Of a stretch of 64,000 nt of DNA, positions 8,419 through 16,304 are shown in pieces. Source of the DNA: CAYGZL01 sp964354345 (lineage in GTDB: Bacteria; Chloroflexota; Anaerolineae; Anaerolineales; UBA4823); contig CAYGZL010000043.1 of the NCBI GenBank assembly GCA_964354345.1, forward strand, positions 1-64,000, given 5' to 3'. Numbering within the stretch: position 1 is the first letter of the stretch; each line of letters opens with the position of its first letter. Below the pieces are notes generated by a model, which saw nothing but the letters and a program-made list of their open reading frames with translations, had not been told where the DNA came from and did no database searches. A program made the translations under genes and the position numbers.

Positions 8419-9425
8419 TTTTTGGATCCGAAGTGTAGTACCGCCAACCAGGCGGCTAATAATGTGGTTAATAACGCAAAGATCAAGTAATTAAGCGGAT
8501 TGTTGTCCTTTGCGGAAGGGATCTTGGAAGTGGGATTTTGGCTGTTAGCAGTATTTAAAGACCGAGGAGTGGGTAGCTGTGTAACAACAGTGTCCTGATT
8601 ATTTGTTTGAATCGTGGGGACTGATAGCTGATTCAAGGTGGATGCCTCTGGTGCAGCCGGGCGTATTGAAAAACGGCGCGGGGGAAAGAAAAGTTGGGGG
8701 GAAATGGCTGTTGAGACTGGAGTTTCTACAATTATGGGAGTAGTGGAAGTTGTCCGGATGACAGAAGTTGGCGTCCCAGATGAACTTACCGGTTGAGTCA
8801 TCTGTAAACGAGAGGTGGGCAGAGTTGGGGTCGGTGTCGGGCTGGGGATAGGTGAAGTCGGTGTTGGGGAAGCAGTGGGTGTCAGGGAAGCAGTTGGTGA
8901 GGTGGTCAAATCCCCAGGGCTGGTAGTTGTCGCGGTAGGAGTGCTGGTCGCAGTAGCAGTCGGTAAGGTAGCTGCACATACCTGATCAAAGCTTGCCAGG
9001 ACCGGTGGATTGCCCGCACCCCAGGCCCAACCATCGACAGAACCATCCGTGATGGTGGAGGTGCTGGAACCATTCCCCGCATAAACCCAGGCACCATTCT
9101 GCAAATGCCAGTAAGACCAATAATCCGGTGGCGATTGACAGAAGCAATCATCCGCTGGACAGCCATCATTACCAATCTTACAGACCGCTGCTCCCTGGGC
9201 AGCATACGACGCTACTACAGGCAACTCTGAGCGTTGCAAGAGCTCGAAACCGGAAAGTGTGTCCTCGGTAAAGCTAATACAATGAGTCGTGGCCGTACCA
9301 TCCCCAAACTGGATCACCAACCCGGCACGGTGAGTCGATTGCGCGCGCGTCTCCGATCCCAGCGGTAGAGAAATCGCTATCGCTAAGAAACCGAGTAAAC
9401 AGAGCACGCGCAAACGGGTTGACAT
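8415..9425 (-). CDS. Membrane-anchored surface protein with DUF4430 (transcobalamin beta-domain)-like module
   Basis: A 336-residue exported protein: signal peptide (about 1-29), a small DUF4430-like domain (about 33-150), a long Thr/Pro/Ser-rich linker (about 155-305) and a C-terminal membrane anchor with a basic tail (about 309-336, ending FGSKK). The domain shares with its neighbour the Cys pattern C-x6-C-x4-C-x-C (GCPADDCFC), YW motifs and DGSVDGWAWG. DUF4430 is the fold of the small cobalamin-covering domain of animal transcobalamin and intrinsic factor. The design suggests a stalk holding the domain above the membrane near the ECF transporter, perhaps as a receptor that passes B12 on. 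The start is 1 nt after the stop of the upstream gene (TAGCATG), so translation is probably coupled. Confidence 0.75.
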   Translation of the reverse strand: MSTRLRVLCLLGFLAIAISLPLGSETRAQSTHRAGLVIQFGDGTATTHCISFTEDTLSGFELLQRSELPVVASYAAQGAAVCKIGNDGCPADDCFCQSPPDYWSYWHLQNGAWVYAGNGSSTSTITDGSVDGWAWGAGNPPVLASFDQVCAATLPTATATSTPTATTTSPGDLTTSPTASLTPTASPTPTSPIPSPTPTPTLPTSRLQMTQPVSSSGTPTSVIRTTSTTPIIVETPVSTAISPQLFFPPRRFSIRPAAPEASTLNQLSVPTIQTNNQDTVVTQLPTPRSLNTANSQNPTSKIPSAKDNNPLNYLIFALLTTLLAAWLAVLHFGSKK

Positions 9426-9426
9426 G

Positions 9427-10782
9427 CTATCTTATGGTAACTGTCGGGTAGAAGAGGCTTGGACAATCTGGTAGATCGGCTACCTGGAAAGGCATGCTTT
9501 CGCCCAACAAAGCGGGTATGGCTTGTTGAGTCGAGAGGACATCAGCTCCTGAACCTTTTTGCCATTCAAAACTACCATCCGGCAATTGCATATTAAGCAG
9601 ATATATGATTGGGTTGGTTCCGGAAATTACCCAGGTACCAGTAATGGGATTCTGTCCAACCGCGTAGATAGCCTGGATTACATAGGCTGTCGAGTTTGTA
9701 TCACTATCTTTACAGGATGGGCAGGGGAATCCCGGAACGGGATTATAGGGAAAGCCGCCGTCTGTGTTTTGAAGAGATTTGATATATGCCAATCCCTGCG
9801 TGATGGCTGTGGAAGTCAATGGTTCTCCAGCAGAGATCAATGCCTGTATCGCCAGGGCGGTGGTGTTTGTATCCGTACCGAAGCCGGTGTTCCATTCCCA
9901 ACCACCATTGGATTGCGCCAAGCTGATGAGATAAAGTCTTGCCAGGGCGGGCATGGGTTGATCTAAAGCGGACATGCCCAACATAGCCCAGGCCTGGAAA
10001 CCGCTGTAAGGCGAAAAAGAACCCGTTGTGATGTTATAGAATTCAGCGGGTTTGCGTGTATTAGCGGGCCAGCAACTTGCAGTGGCTGCCAAACCGACCG
10101 CCAACTTGGCTCCGTTCTCCACGCGACTGCGCGTAAAAGACGGAGCGTTAAGGAACCAATATTGTTGTAAGGATGGGTTGCCAGAATTTACCTGCCAACT
10201 CGCTGCGATCTCATGATTGGCACCGACAGTCAAGAGCATTTCAGACGAGTTGGAGTTATTGCCAAACCCTCCAGTAACCGGGTCTTGCTGAGGGCGTAGC
10301 CATTCCAAGGCGGTAGAGGCTGCCAGTAACTGGGTAGCGGCAGGTAAACCAGGACCGAGATATTCCCCGTAGACCCATCCCTCGACACCTCCCTGCACTA
10401 CTATCGATTCGCTTGCGCCAACCGAATATCCCTGCCATACATTACCATCCCAATAGTTGTATCCCCAATACTTGGAAGAACAGAAACAGTCGTTTGCTGG
10501 ACAGCCGAGTCCGTTTATGCTACAAACCGCAATACCATAAGGCGAGTTATAGGTGACGATCGGTAAACCGGTCTTTTCTAATGCTAATAGTCCTGTAATC
10601 GGATCCGTAAAAGTGATCGGTTGGATTGTTAAATCTCCAGGTGCATATTGAATTGCGACATGGGCTGTTGATATGCTTTGCGCATATTCAGCCGCGGCAT
10701 GGGTGACACCAGCCAGATACAGGATTGTTGCCACAAGCGTAGCAGCCAGGAAGACAGGGAAGAGTAGAAGGTGTTTTGACAT
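9427..10782 (-). CDS. Secreted transcobalamin/intrinsic-factor-like protein (DUF4430 + alpha/alpha toroid)
   Basis: A 451-residue exported protein. A signal peptide or signal anchor (about 1-31) precedes a DUF4430-like domain (about 40-140, with SPYGIAVCSINGLGCPAND and YWGYNYWDGNVW), then an alpha/alpha-barrel of prenyltransferase/terpene-cyclase type (about 145-430). The barrel shows repeats such as GGWEWNTGFGTDTNTTALAI, DGGFPYNP and DGSFEW. The same two folds build animal B12 carriers, but there the barrel comes first. I choose the ATG at 10782: it has GGAG 8 nt upstream and a signal peptide directly after it. A longer in-frame reading to 10974 would translate the riboswitch. First gene of the operon. 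Extracellular B12 capture is inferred from fold, riboswitch and transporter together. Confidence 0.8.
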   Translation of the reverse strand: MSKHLLLFPVFLAATLVATILYLAGVTHAAAEYAQSISTAHVAIQYAPGDLTIQPITFTDPITGLLALEKTGLPIVTYNSPYGIAVCSINGLGCPANDCFCSSKYWGYNYWDGNVWQGYSVGASESIVVQGGVEGWVYGEYLGPGLPAATQLLAASTALEWLRPQQDPVTGGFGNNSNSSEMLLTVGANHEIAASWQVNSGNPSLQQYWFLNAPSFTRSRVENGAKLAVGLAATASCWPANTRKPAEFYNITTGSFSPYSGFQAWAMLGMSALDQPMPALARLYLISLAQSNGGWEWNTGFGTDTNTTALAIQALISAGEPLTSTAITQGLAYIKSLQNTDGGFPYNPVPGFPCPSCKDSDTNSTAYVIQAIYAVGQNPITGTWVISGTNPIIYLLNMQLPDGSFEWQKGSGADVLSTQQAIPALLGESMPFQVADLPDCPSLFYPTVTIR

Positions 10783-10857
10783 CAAGGCGACTCCATGTTT
10801 GAAATGAGTTAACAAGAGTCCAAATATCAGTGGTGAGGAGCGCCTGAAAACGCAAAT

Positions 10858-10876
10858 CCCGCCCAGTAAGGGCGGG
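10858..10876 (-). terminator. Riboswitch-linked terminator hairpin
   Basis: A perfect 7-bp GC stem (CCCGCCC/GGGCGGG, 5-nt loop) on the minus strand is followed by ATTTGCGTTTTC. It lies between the riboswitch and the first start codon, as expected for ligand-controlled transcription attenuation. The T-tract is imperfect. Confidence 0.6.
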
Positions 10877-10892
10877 AGGCTTTCGTGTACTA

Positions 10893-11092
10893 CCTGGTGC
10901 ATGCCCAGGAAGCCCGGCCTCCCTATCCACGAGAGAGATAGCGAGCAAGGTAAAAGCGAGAGATCGGGCTTCACGTGTTATTACGTGCTACCGTTGCGGG
11001 ACAGCGCCGGACTGGCTGTCAATTAGACAGTGGACCGGACTTCACTCATTATGCGCCGCGCATCCGGGCGGTTGGCGCACTTTTACCTGGCG
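10893..11092 (-). promoter_or_regulatory. Cobalamin (B12) riboswitch
   Basis: Read on the minus strand, the leader contains the hallmark elements in order: AGTGAAGTCCGGT (about 11045-11033), the near-invariant GCGCTGTCCCGCAACGGTA core (about 11005-10987) and a B12-box-like GAAGCCCGATCTC (about 10972-10960). A CCTGG...CCAGG hairpin follows at 10909-10893 as a candidate P13 stem. It sits between a consensus promoter and the transcobalamin-like gene, with a terminator hairpin after it. This predicts repression of the five-gene uptake operon when cobalamin is plentiful. Exact ends are approximate. Confidence 0.87.
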
Positions 11093-11110
11093 ATGTAAGT
11101 TACTGTAATA

Positions 11111-11139
11111 AATGTATCATGGAGCAGTTGGATTGTCAA
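11111..11139 (-). promoter_or_regulatory. Promoter of the B12 uptake operon
   Basis: On the minus strand a perfect TTGACA (11139-11134) is followed after 17 nt by TACATT (11116-11111). The start point would be near 11104, about a dozen nucleotides before the riboswitch begins. Confidence 0.7.
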
Positions 11140-11219
11140 CCAGATCGCAACCGTCCATCTGATTACGGGTGAAACACTCGGGCAACAATGGAATATGTCA
11201 GTCAATCGTTTACATACAT

Positions 11220-12986
11220 TTATGGTAACGGTTGACCGATAATATCCGCGATCAGTACCCAACCAATGACAGAATTATTATCTGGACCCTGGTATTCGAC
11301 CAGAACACATTCGCGAACCAAAGAATCAAAACGCCGTTCAGAGGGTAAAAAGGTTACTTTTCCTTTAATAGGGATTTTCCCTACAGCTGTGAAGCCTTCG
11401 TAACATCCATTGCGTGCCCAGATATCACGCAGAGCAGAGCCAGCGACTGGCCGCGGTGTTGGGGTGATGGTAGGTGTGGGTGTAAAGGTGGGGGTTGGCG
11501 TGGGAGTAGCCGTCGGTGTGGGTGTAGCCGTTGAAGTGACTGTTGGTGTATAGGTTATGGTTGGTGTAAGGGATAGTTGATATGTATTGTAGCGGCCAAT
11601 ACCGAAACGAATGAGTAGGAAAATAATCAACAAACTGATGAATACCAGACCCACCCGCAGACCGAACCAAAGCAAATGATAGCGGGCGAGGTTTTGGTTT
11701 AATCCGATCACCCCAGGATCATTAGGGTAACGTTGTCGAACCTCTCGGCTCAACCGATCGGCTGCTGCCGGCCAGTTGGGTTTATTCTGGTATTCTACCT
11801 GGGCGCGCTGTAATTCATCATCATATTTTTGAGTATCCCGCACCAGGCGGTCAATTTCATTTTGCAGGCGATCGAGGCTTTCGTCCAGTCCTTCCAGGTT
11901 GCGGATTTGGTCGAGTTGTTGCCTGGCCTGACGAGCAAGATAAAGAGTATTTTCCAATGTTGTTGCACGGTCGGCCTGGGTTTTTAAATTTCGGACTTGC
12001 TCTTTTAATGGACCGACGACTCTTGGAATAGCGGCCTCTAGCCGCGCCCGTAGGCGTTGTAAGGCCGGGTTATCTCCATATTCAGTGGTCAGGCTATCGA
12101 GATCAGCCTTTGCCTGTGAGATAACCTTGGGTTCCGGAGTAGCGGCGTTTAAGATTTCATTAATCGAACGGGTGGCTTCTTTAACCCGGCGATATTCCTG
12201 CGCTTTGTCACCGTACTTGGGTAGGCCGGTGGCGCGAGAGGCGGTTTCAACCCGCTCGATGGCTTCATCGATCCGACCGGCTTCGAAATATTTCAGACCT
12301 TCCTGGTAGACGTTTTCGGCGTCGATGTTCTCTTGTAGTTTTTGCTCGAATTCCTGGCCTTCTTGCCAACGTTGGATACCCAGGTCGCGTAAAATGGTCT
12401 GGGCTCTCGCAAGCAGATTAAGAGCGTCGCTATACCGTCCGACGCGCGCTGCAGATTGCGCTTTACCATAAGCAGAGGCGGCATCGGCCGGAAGAGCGAC
12501 TGAGGGTATATAGCCAGTACGGAGATAGTTTTCCGATTCGGCACGGTGTTGCTTGGCTCGTTCCCAATTCGGTTCAATCTGTAACACGCGGTCGTAGAGC
12601 TTGATTGCTTCGGCGTATCTACCACTGTAAAATAAACGTTCCGCTGCTTCCATCGGTCCATCAGCGGAGGGATTATGTTCCGCCGCGACCGGGCGGTTAG
12701 TCTCTGGACCCGTCGTTGCTCGAGGTGAGTTTTCGGGGCTGTTGCTACTGGCAGTCGTGGCCGATCGAGAAATTTCTTCGGCGTCTTCAAGCTGACGAAT
12801 GCGACTGCGCAGATCGCGTCGTATATTTTGCATTCGGCCGCGCTCTTCAAGAGAAAGTGTGGAATATGCAGGAGAGTTGATAATTTCATCAAGCTCGAGC
12901 ATCACTATGCGTAATTCTGCCAGCGCAGGAACTTCTTGACTGAGCAACAGGTTGATGCGGTGTTCCAGATTGGGGTTGTTATTCAT
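11220..12986 (-). CDS. TPR/coiled-coil single-pass membrane protein with extracellular Thr-Pro stalk
   Basis: 588 residues, not a recognised named family. The N-terminal half is helical, with TPR-like repeats (AERLFYSGRYAEAIKLYDRV about 115-135; EGLKYFEAGRIDEAIERV about 225-243) and charged coiled-coil segments to about 430. One membrane helix follows (about 439-464), then a Thr-Pro-rich stalk (about 472-514) and a compact C-terminal domain (about 515-588) that may be SH3-like. With no signal peptide, the TPR part should be cytoplasmic and the last domain outside. It starts 9 nt after the double-kinase gene and is surely co-transcribed, suggesting a membrane relay between kinase and cell surface. 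Function unknown. Confidence 0.7.
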   Translation of the reverse strand: MNNNPNLEHRINLLLSQEVPALAELRIVMLELDEIINSPAYSTLSLEERGRMQNIRRDLRSRIRQLEDAEEISRSATTASSNSPENSPRATTGPETNRPVAAEHNPSADGPMEAAERLFYSGRYAEAIKLYDRVLQIEPNWERAKQHRAESENYLRTGYIPSVALPADAASAYGKAQSAARVGRYSDALNLLARAQTILRDLGIQRWQEGQEFEQKLQENIDAENVYQEGLKYFEAGRIDEAIERVETASRATGLPKYGDKAQEYRRVKEATRSINEILNAATPEPKVISQAKADLDSLTTEYGDNPALQRLRARLEAAIPRVVGPLKEQVRNLKTQADRATTLENTLYLARQARQQLDQIRNLEGLDESLDRLQNEIDRLVRDTQKYDDELQRAQVEYQNKPNWPAAADRLSREVRQRYPNDPGVIGLNQNLARYHLLWFGLRVGLVFISLLIIFLLIRFGIGRYNTYQLSLTPTITYTPTVTSTATPTPTATPTPTPTFTPTPTITPTPRPVAGSALRDIWARNGCYEGFTAVGKIPIKGKVTFLPSERRFDSLVRECVLVEYQGPDNNSVIGWVLIADIIGQPLP

Positions 12987-12995
12987 CCAATGGAC

Positions 12996-15900
12996 CTAAA
13001 GTATGTTATCGAGATTAAGGATAGCATTCGTTGCTTGGGCTTGATTGGCGATAAGTATTTGCTGGTAAATTTGATATAAATCCTGGCGGATATTCTGAGC
13101 TTCAGTATAACCACCAGTTAAAACTCTCTCGAGTATATCGCGGATTGTCTGTGGAAGTCTTTGATCATCGTATGTCCATTGAGGGCGGTAAGAATGCGCG
13201 GCTGCCTCGATTTCTTCTGGACGATTTGGACCCAGGGGAAGTGAACCCGGTGCTGGCCGGCCAGTCAGAATGTGATGCAAAGCCCGTGCCCCAAATTGAA
13301 CCAGATCGAATTGACATTCGGCCGGGCTAAGGCCTTGTGGATAACGTTTGGCGATATTCCAATCGATCATAAAAACGCCATTATACAATTCTACCCAATA
13401 ATAATGTAATATTTTATGGTCTCGATAAATAATATTGCGGGCGTGGGCAATTTGGAGGATATCCAGGATTTGAATACCCAAGCGGAGTCCTTCTCCCAGT
13501 GGTAGAAACCGGCCACGTGTATGACCGGAGTCACACAGTTGCATCAGGTTATCGTCACGGTTGCGTTTTTCTAGCGCAAGGTAAGGAATCCAGCCTTGTT
13601 CGATGCGTTCCTCCAGTGATCCTAAATATGTCAAAACCTGGTCTGGACCATAACGCTGCAGAGTTCCAGTTAAAAAGCGAGCTGTCGCGGAGGGTTGTTC
13701 AGCTGGGATTGATTGCTCCGGGTCAAGTTTGAGAAAACCATATTCAAGCATGGGGTTCACCCCGGGCACATCTTGCATCAGCATCAATACTTGAATTTCT
13801 TCACGAAAGAGGGGCAATGCGTAATCGGCCTGTTGTGGGCGCATCAGCTTGATGGCGCATTGTTGCAGGTTACCGGCTGGGTTCCGTAAAAAACCGTTGA
13901 AGACGCGTGCGGAGGATCCTCGGGCTTCCGGCGCCCATGTATCCAACGGTTCAGTTAAAAAGAAATCCTGGTCCTGCCCCAGAACACCAGGAAGAATGCC
14001 CTGAATAACCATGGCTGGACTCGTGTTGGATATTTCCCTTTCCAGGCGGACAGGTCTGGCGATCTCAAATACAGATTGTTGTCCGGGTTCATATTCAATC
14101 AACCAGGGCATCTCGCTCCGTAACTCAGGATGGAGTAGCAGCAGGTCAGCCGGCCAGGATCCTTTACGAAGTTGTTGAAATAATTCCAGATAAAGGTCTA
14201 ACCAACTGGCAGGTCCAATATGGTTACGGAATTCCCGACCGCGCCATTCGACTTCAATCACGAAGTCTGGTAAAGATTGGCCATTGGATGGGCCTGATTG
14301 GATTTTTTCTAGCCAGCGCGGAGCTGCAAGAATCATACTTTCGGCTATGAGAACCCGTCGCCTTTCGGGATCCCAGAAGAGCACTCGCCGTAAACCGAGC
14401 AGGGCAGTATCGAAATCACGCCGTTCCCATGCGCTGAGCACTAACTGCACCTGGGCGCGGGGTTGGTTTATAGCACGCAGCATTGCCAGTCGTGCCTCGG
14501 GAAGTAACTCGCCGATTTCATCCAATAGCTCGTCAATATCATCATAAGCCAACCCGGCATTGGGCGGATCAGGTTCAATCTGATCCCATTTATAAACGAT
14601 CTCCTCCCGTAACTTTTTTGCTAATTTCTCGCAAGCAACCGGAAATTGGGTTGACCGATCGTTTGATGGATCACGACGCGCTTCAGCGAGAAGGGTATGG
14701 ATCAAGCGCTTCAATGTGATGAGCGGGGTCGAAGATTGCGGATCGACTTCAGGTTGCATCCTTCGTAACCTCTCGCTGACCGACGCCCACCATTCTGGTT
14801 CAGTTTGGCTCTCATGGGTCGTCAGCATAAGCTCCCATAGAGCGGTGGCCCAATCATCATTAAGACCGGCGATTAAAACTTGACAAAATTTCATTGATTG
14901 GTTTGGATTTTCACGCCCGAGAGTTGCGATTTGGGTAAGGAGTTGCCATTTATCAATTGAGCAGAACGGTAAATGGTGAATTGAATTACATATTTCCTGA
15001 AAGGATTCCAATTGATTTGTACTGGCCAGTTGGTGAGCTAATTCCAGGCTGAATCGATGGAAGCCTGAATAATCTGGTTGTTCACCTAAGGCACAAATAC
15101 TGGTCTGACAATTTACTAACTGGTTAAATATAGTTAGATCAGGTATGGCGAATTGGAGCAAGTCGTATTCGTTTTGGCGAATCGCACGGAGTTCTAGTTG
15201 TGCTTCCTGGAGCAATTGCATGAGATGCTCTTTTAGTAGACGCAGGTTTTCCTGAAATGAAGTACCGGTCTTCGTGACTTCGGCCCAATTCAAACGGGAG
15301 TACAAGCGAGGGGCGTAATCGGAAAGGAAATTACCGAAGGTATGGAAAAACTGACCGTAATCATCCTTGCGTGAGAAGCGGCGATCCTTCGTCGAACCAT
15401 CTTCTTCCAGGAATTGGCTGTTGCCCCAGTCAATGAAGATGAAGGAGGCACGTTCAGGATCCCAGAAGATATGGTCTGGTTTGACATCGTTCCAGATTAC
15501 TCCCGCTTGAGTGACTTGATCTTTTCGTAGTGGGGCCGTATGGATTCTATCAAAGAGCGTTAATGTTGCCATAAACGCGCGCAGAATTAACAAGTCTGGC
15601 AGGGCACCCTGGCGCGTTAATTCTTCCAGGAAGAACTGATCTACCTGACTTAGCATATCCTGAGGTTCAAGTCCAAAACGGGAAATCCTGGCCAGGCTGG
15701 CTAGATCGAATCCCGAAGCTTTTTGGATGATGATGTAGTATCGTTCGCTATATTCAGAGCCTGGTTGAGCCTGATCCAACAAAGTCGGGACTGCCAGATG
15801 AGTCGCTGCGTTGGAGAGGGTTTGCTCCGCTAATGCCTGGAGCACCTTCCCTTCATTTTCAATCTGGGTAGCCTGGCGCAGAATATCACTGGTAAAAGCG

Positions 15901-16043
15901 CTGCGCAGAGGTCGCTTTAGGATGGCGCTCTTTTTATCCAGGATGGATTCAACCAGAAATACCTCGCCCGCGTCCCCTTCACCAAGTTTTTTGAGCAGAC
16001 TCCAACTACGGTGGCAGCCTGAGACAGTCTCTTCGATGGGCAT
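12996..16043 (-). CDS. Double atypical protein kinase (two kinase-like domains)
   Basis: 1015 residues with two kinase-like domains separated by a helical region of about 450 residues. Domain 1: glycine loop GEGDAGEV (21-28), ATP Lys K43, catalytic segment NDVKPDH (D186, K188) and IDWG (D205). Domain 2: AIKLM Lys, catalytic segment YRDHKILH (D875, K877) and IDWN (D894). In both, the usual HRDxKxxN Asn is His (H191, H880) and DFG is DW(G/N). I choose ATG 16043 over an upstream in-frame start at 16148: a TATAAT box ends 9 nt before it, and the glycine loop then sits at a normal distance. The partner is the TPR membrane protein 9 nt downstream. Whether it phosphorylates is open. Confidence 0.75.
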   Translation of the reverse strand: MPIEETVSGCHRSWSLLKKLGEGDAGEVFLVESILDKKSAILKRPLRSAFTSDILRQATQIENEGKVLQALAEQTLSNAATHLAVPTLLDQAQPGSEYSERYYIIIQKASGFDLASLARISRFGLEPQDMLSQVDQFFLEELTRQGALPDLLILRAFMATLTLFDRIHTAPLRKDQVTQAGVIWNDVKPDHIFWDPERASFIFIDWGNSQFLEEDGSTKDRRFSRKDDYGQFFHTFGNFLSDYAPRLYSRLNWAEVTKTGTSFQENLRLLKEHLMQLLQEAQLELRAIRQNEYDLLQFAIPDLTIFNQLVNCQTSICALGEQPDYSGFHRFSLELAHQLASTNQLESFQEICNSIHHLPFCSIDKWQLLTQIATLGRENPNQSMKFCQVLIAGLNDDWATALWELMLTTHESQTEPEWWASVSERLRRMQPEVDPQSSTPLITLKRLIHTLLAEARRDPSNDRSTQFPVACEKLAKKLREEIVYKWDQIEPDPPNAGLAYDDIDELLDEIGELLPEARLAMLRAINQPRAQVQLVLSAWERRDFDTALLGLRRVLFWDPERRRVLIAESMILAAPRWLEKIQSGPSNGQSLPDFVIEVEWRGREFRNHIGPASWLDLYLELFQQLRKGSWPADLLLLHPELRSEMPWLIEYEPGQQSVFEIARPVRLEREISNTSPAMVIQGILPGVLGQDQDFFLTEPLDTWAPEARGSSARVFNGFLRNPAGNLQQCAIKLMRPQQADYALPLFREEIQVLMLMQDVPGVNPMLEYGFLKLDPEQSIPAEQPSATARFLTGTLQRYGPDQVLTYLGSLEERIEQGWIPYLALEKRNRDDNLMQLCDSGHTRGRFLPLGEGLRLGIQILDILQIAHARNIIYRDHKILHYYWVELYNGVFMIDWNIAKRYPQGLSPAECQFDLVQFGARALHHILTGRPAPGSLPLGPNRPEEIEAAAHSYRPQWTYDDQRLPQTIRDILERVLTGGYTEAQNIRQDLYQIYQQILIANQAQATNAILNLDNIL

Positions 16044-16052
16044 TATATAACG

Positions 16053-16058
16053 ATTATA
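16053..16058 (-). promoter_or_regulatory. -10 box of the double-kinase gene
   Basis: A perfect TATAAT on the minus strand ends 9 nt before the ATG at 16043, with no Shine-Dalgarno sequence between them. The transcript would begin at or within a few nucleotides of the start codon. No good -35 was found. Confidence 0.5.
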
Positions 16059-16210
16059 CAATACTCTGGCATTGATTAACCGTTTCGATGTAACTGTCGC
16101 ATGATCATCGGCGAATCGTAGGTTAATCGTAGGTATAACGTCAAGCAAGGGATAATTGCTTTTGATATGATATGAAACGAAGGGCGATTTCTCTTCTTCT
16201 CCTCCTTAGA

Positions 16211-16239
16211 GAGAGCCGGGAGCGGCGTACCCGGCTCTC
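16211..16239. repeat. Perfect 10-bp inverted repeat (GAGAGCCGGG / CCCGGCTCTC)
   Basis: A GC-rich stem of 10 bp with a 9-nt loop lies between the end of the alkyltransferase-like gene and the start of the kinase gene. Neither strand has a T-tract directly after the stem. It may be an RNA-end-stabilising hairpin or an operator. Confidence 0.5.
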
Positions 16240-16304
16240 GCCGATTCTTAAGCGAGCCCGAGGAGATGGGGGTAACGAAAAATGTATCCTTCCCTGCAAT
16301 TTTC

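Noticed and set aside
8800..8960. Repetitive tract as a CRISPR or tandem repeat array
   Set aside because: It is the in-frame Thr/Pro linker of the 8415-9425 protein, with no regular spacer structure.
10783..10974. 64-residue N-terminal extension of the transcobalamin-like protein
   Set aside because: It would translate the 3' part of the riboswitch and the terminator hairpin. The ATG at 10782 has GGAG upstream and a signal peptide right after it.
16044..16148. N-terminal extension of the double kinase
   Set aside because: A TATAAT box lies inside the extension 9 nt before ATG 16043, and the extra residues are not kinase-like.
16211..16239. Hairpin as a Rho-independent terminator
   Set aside because: No T-tract follows the stem on either strand.
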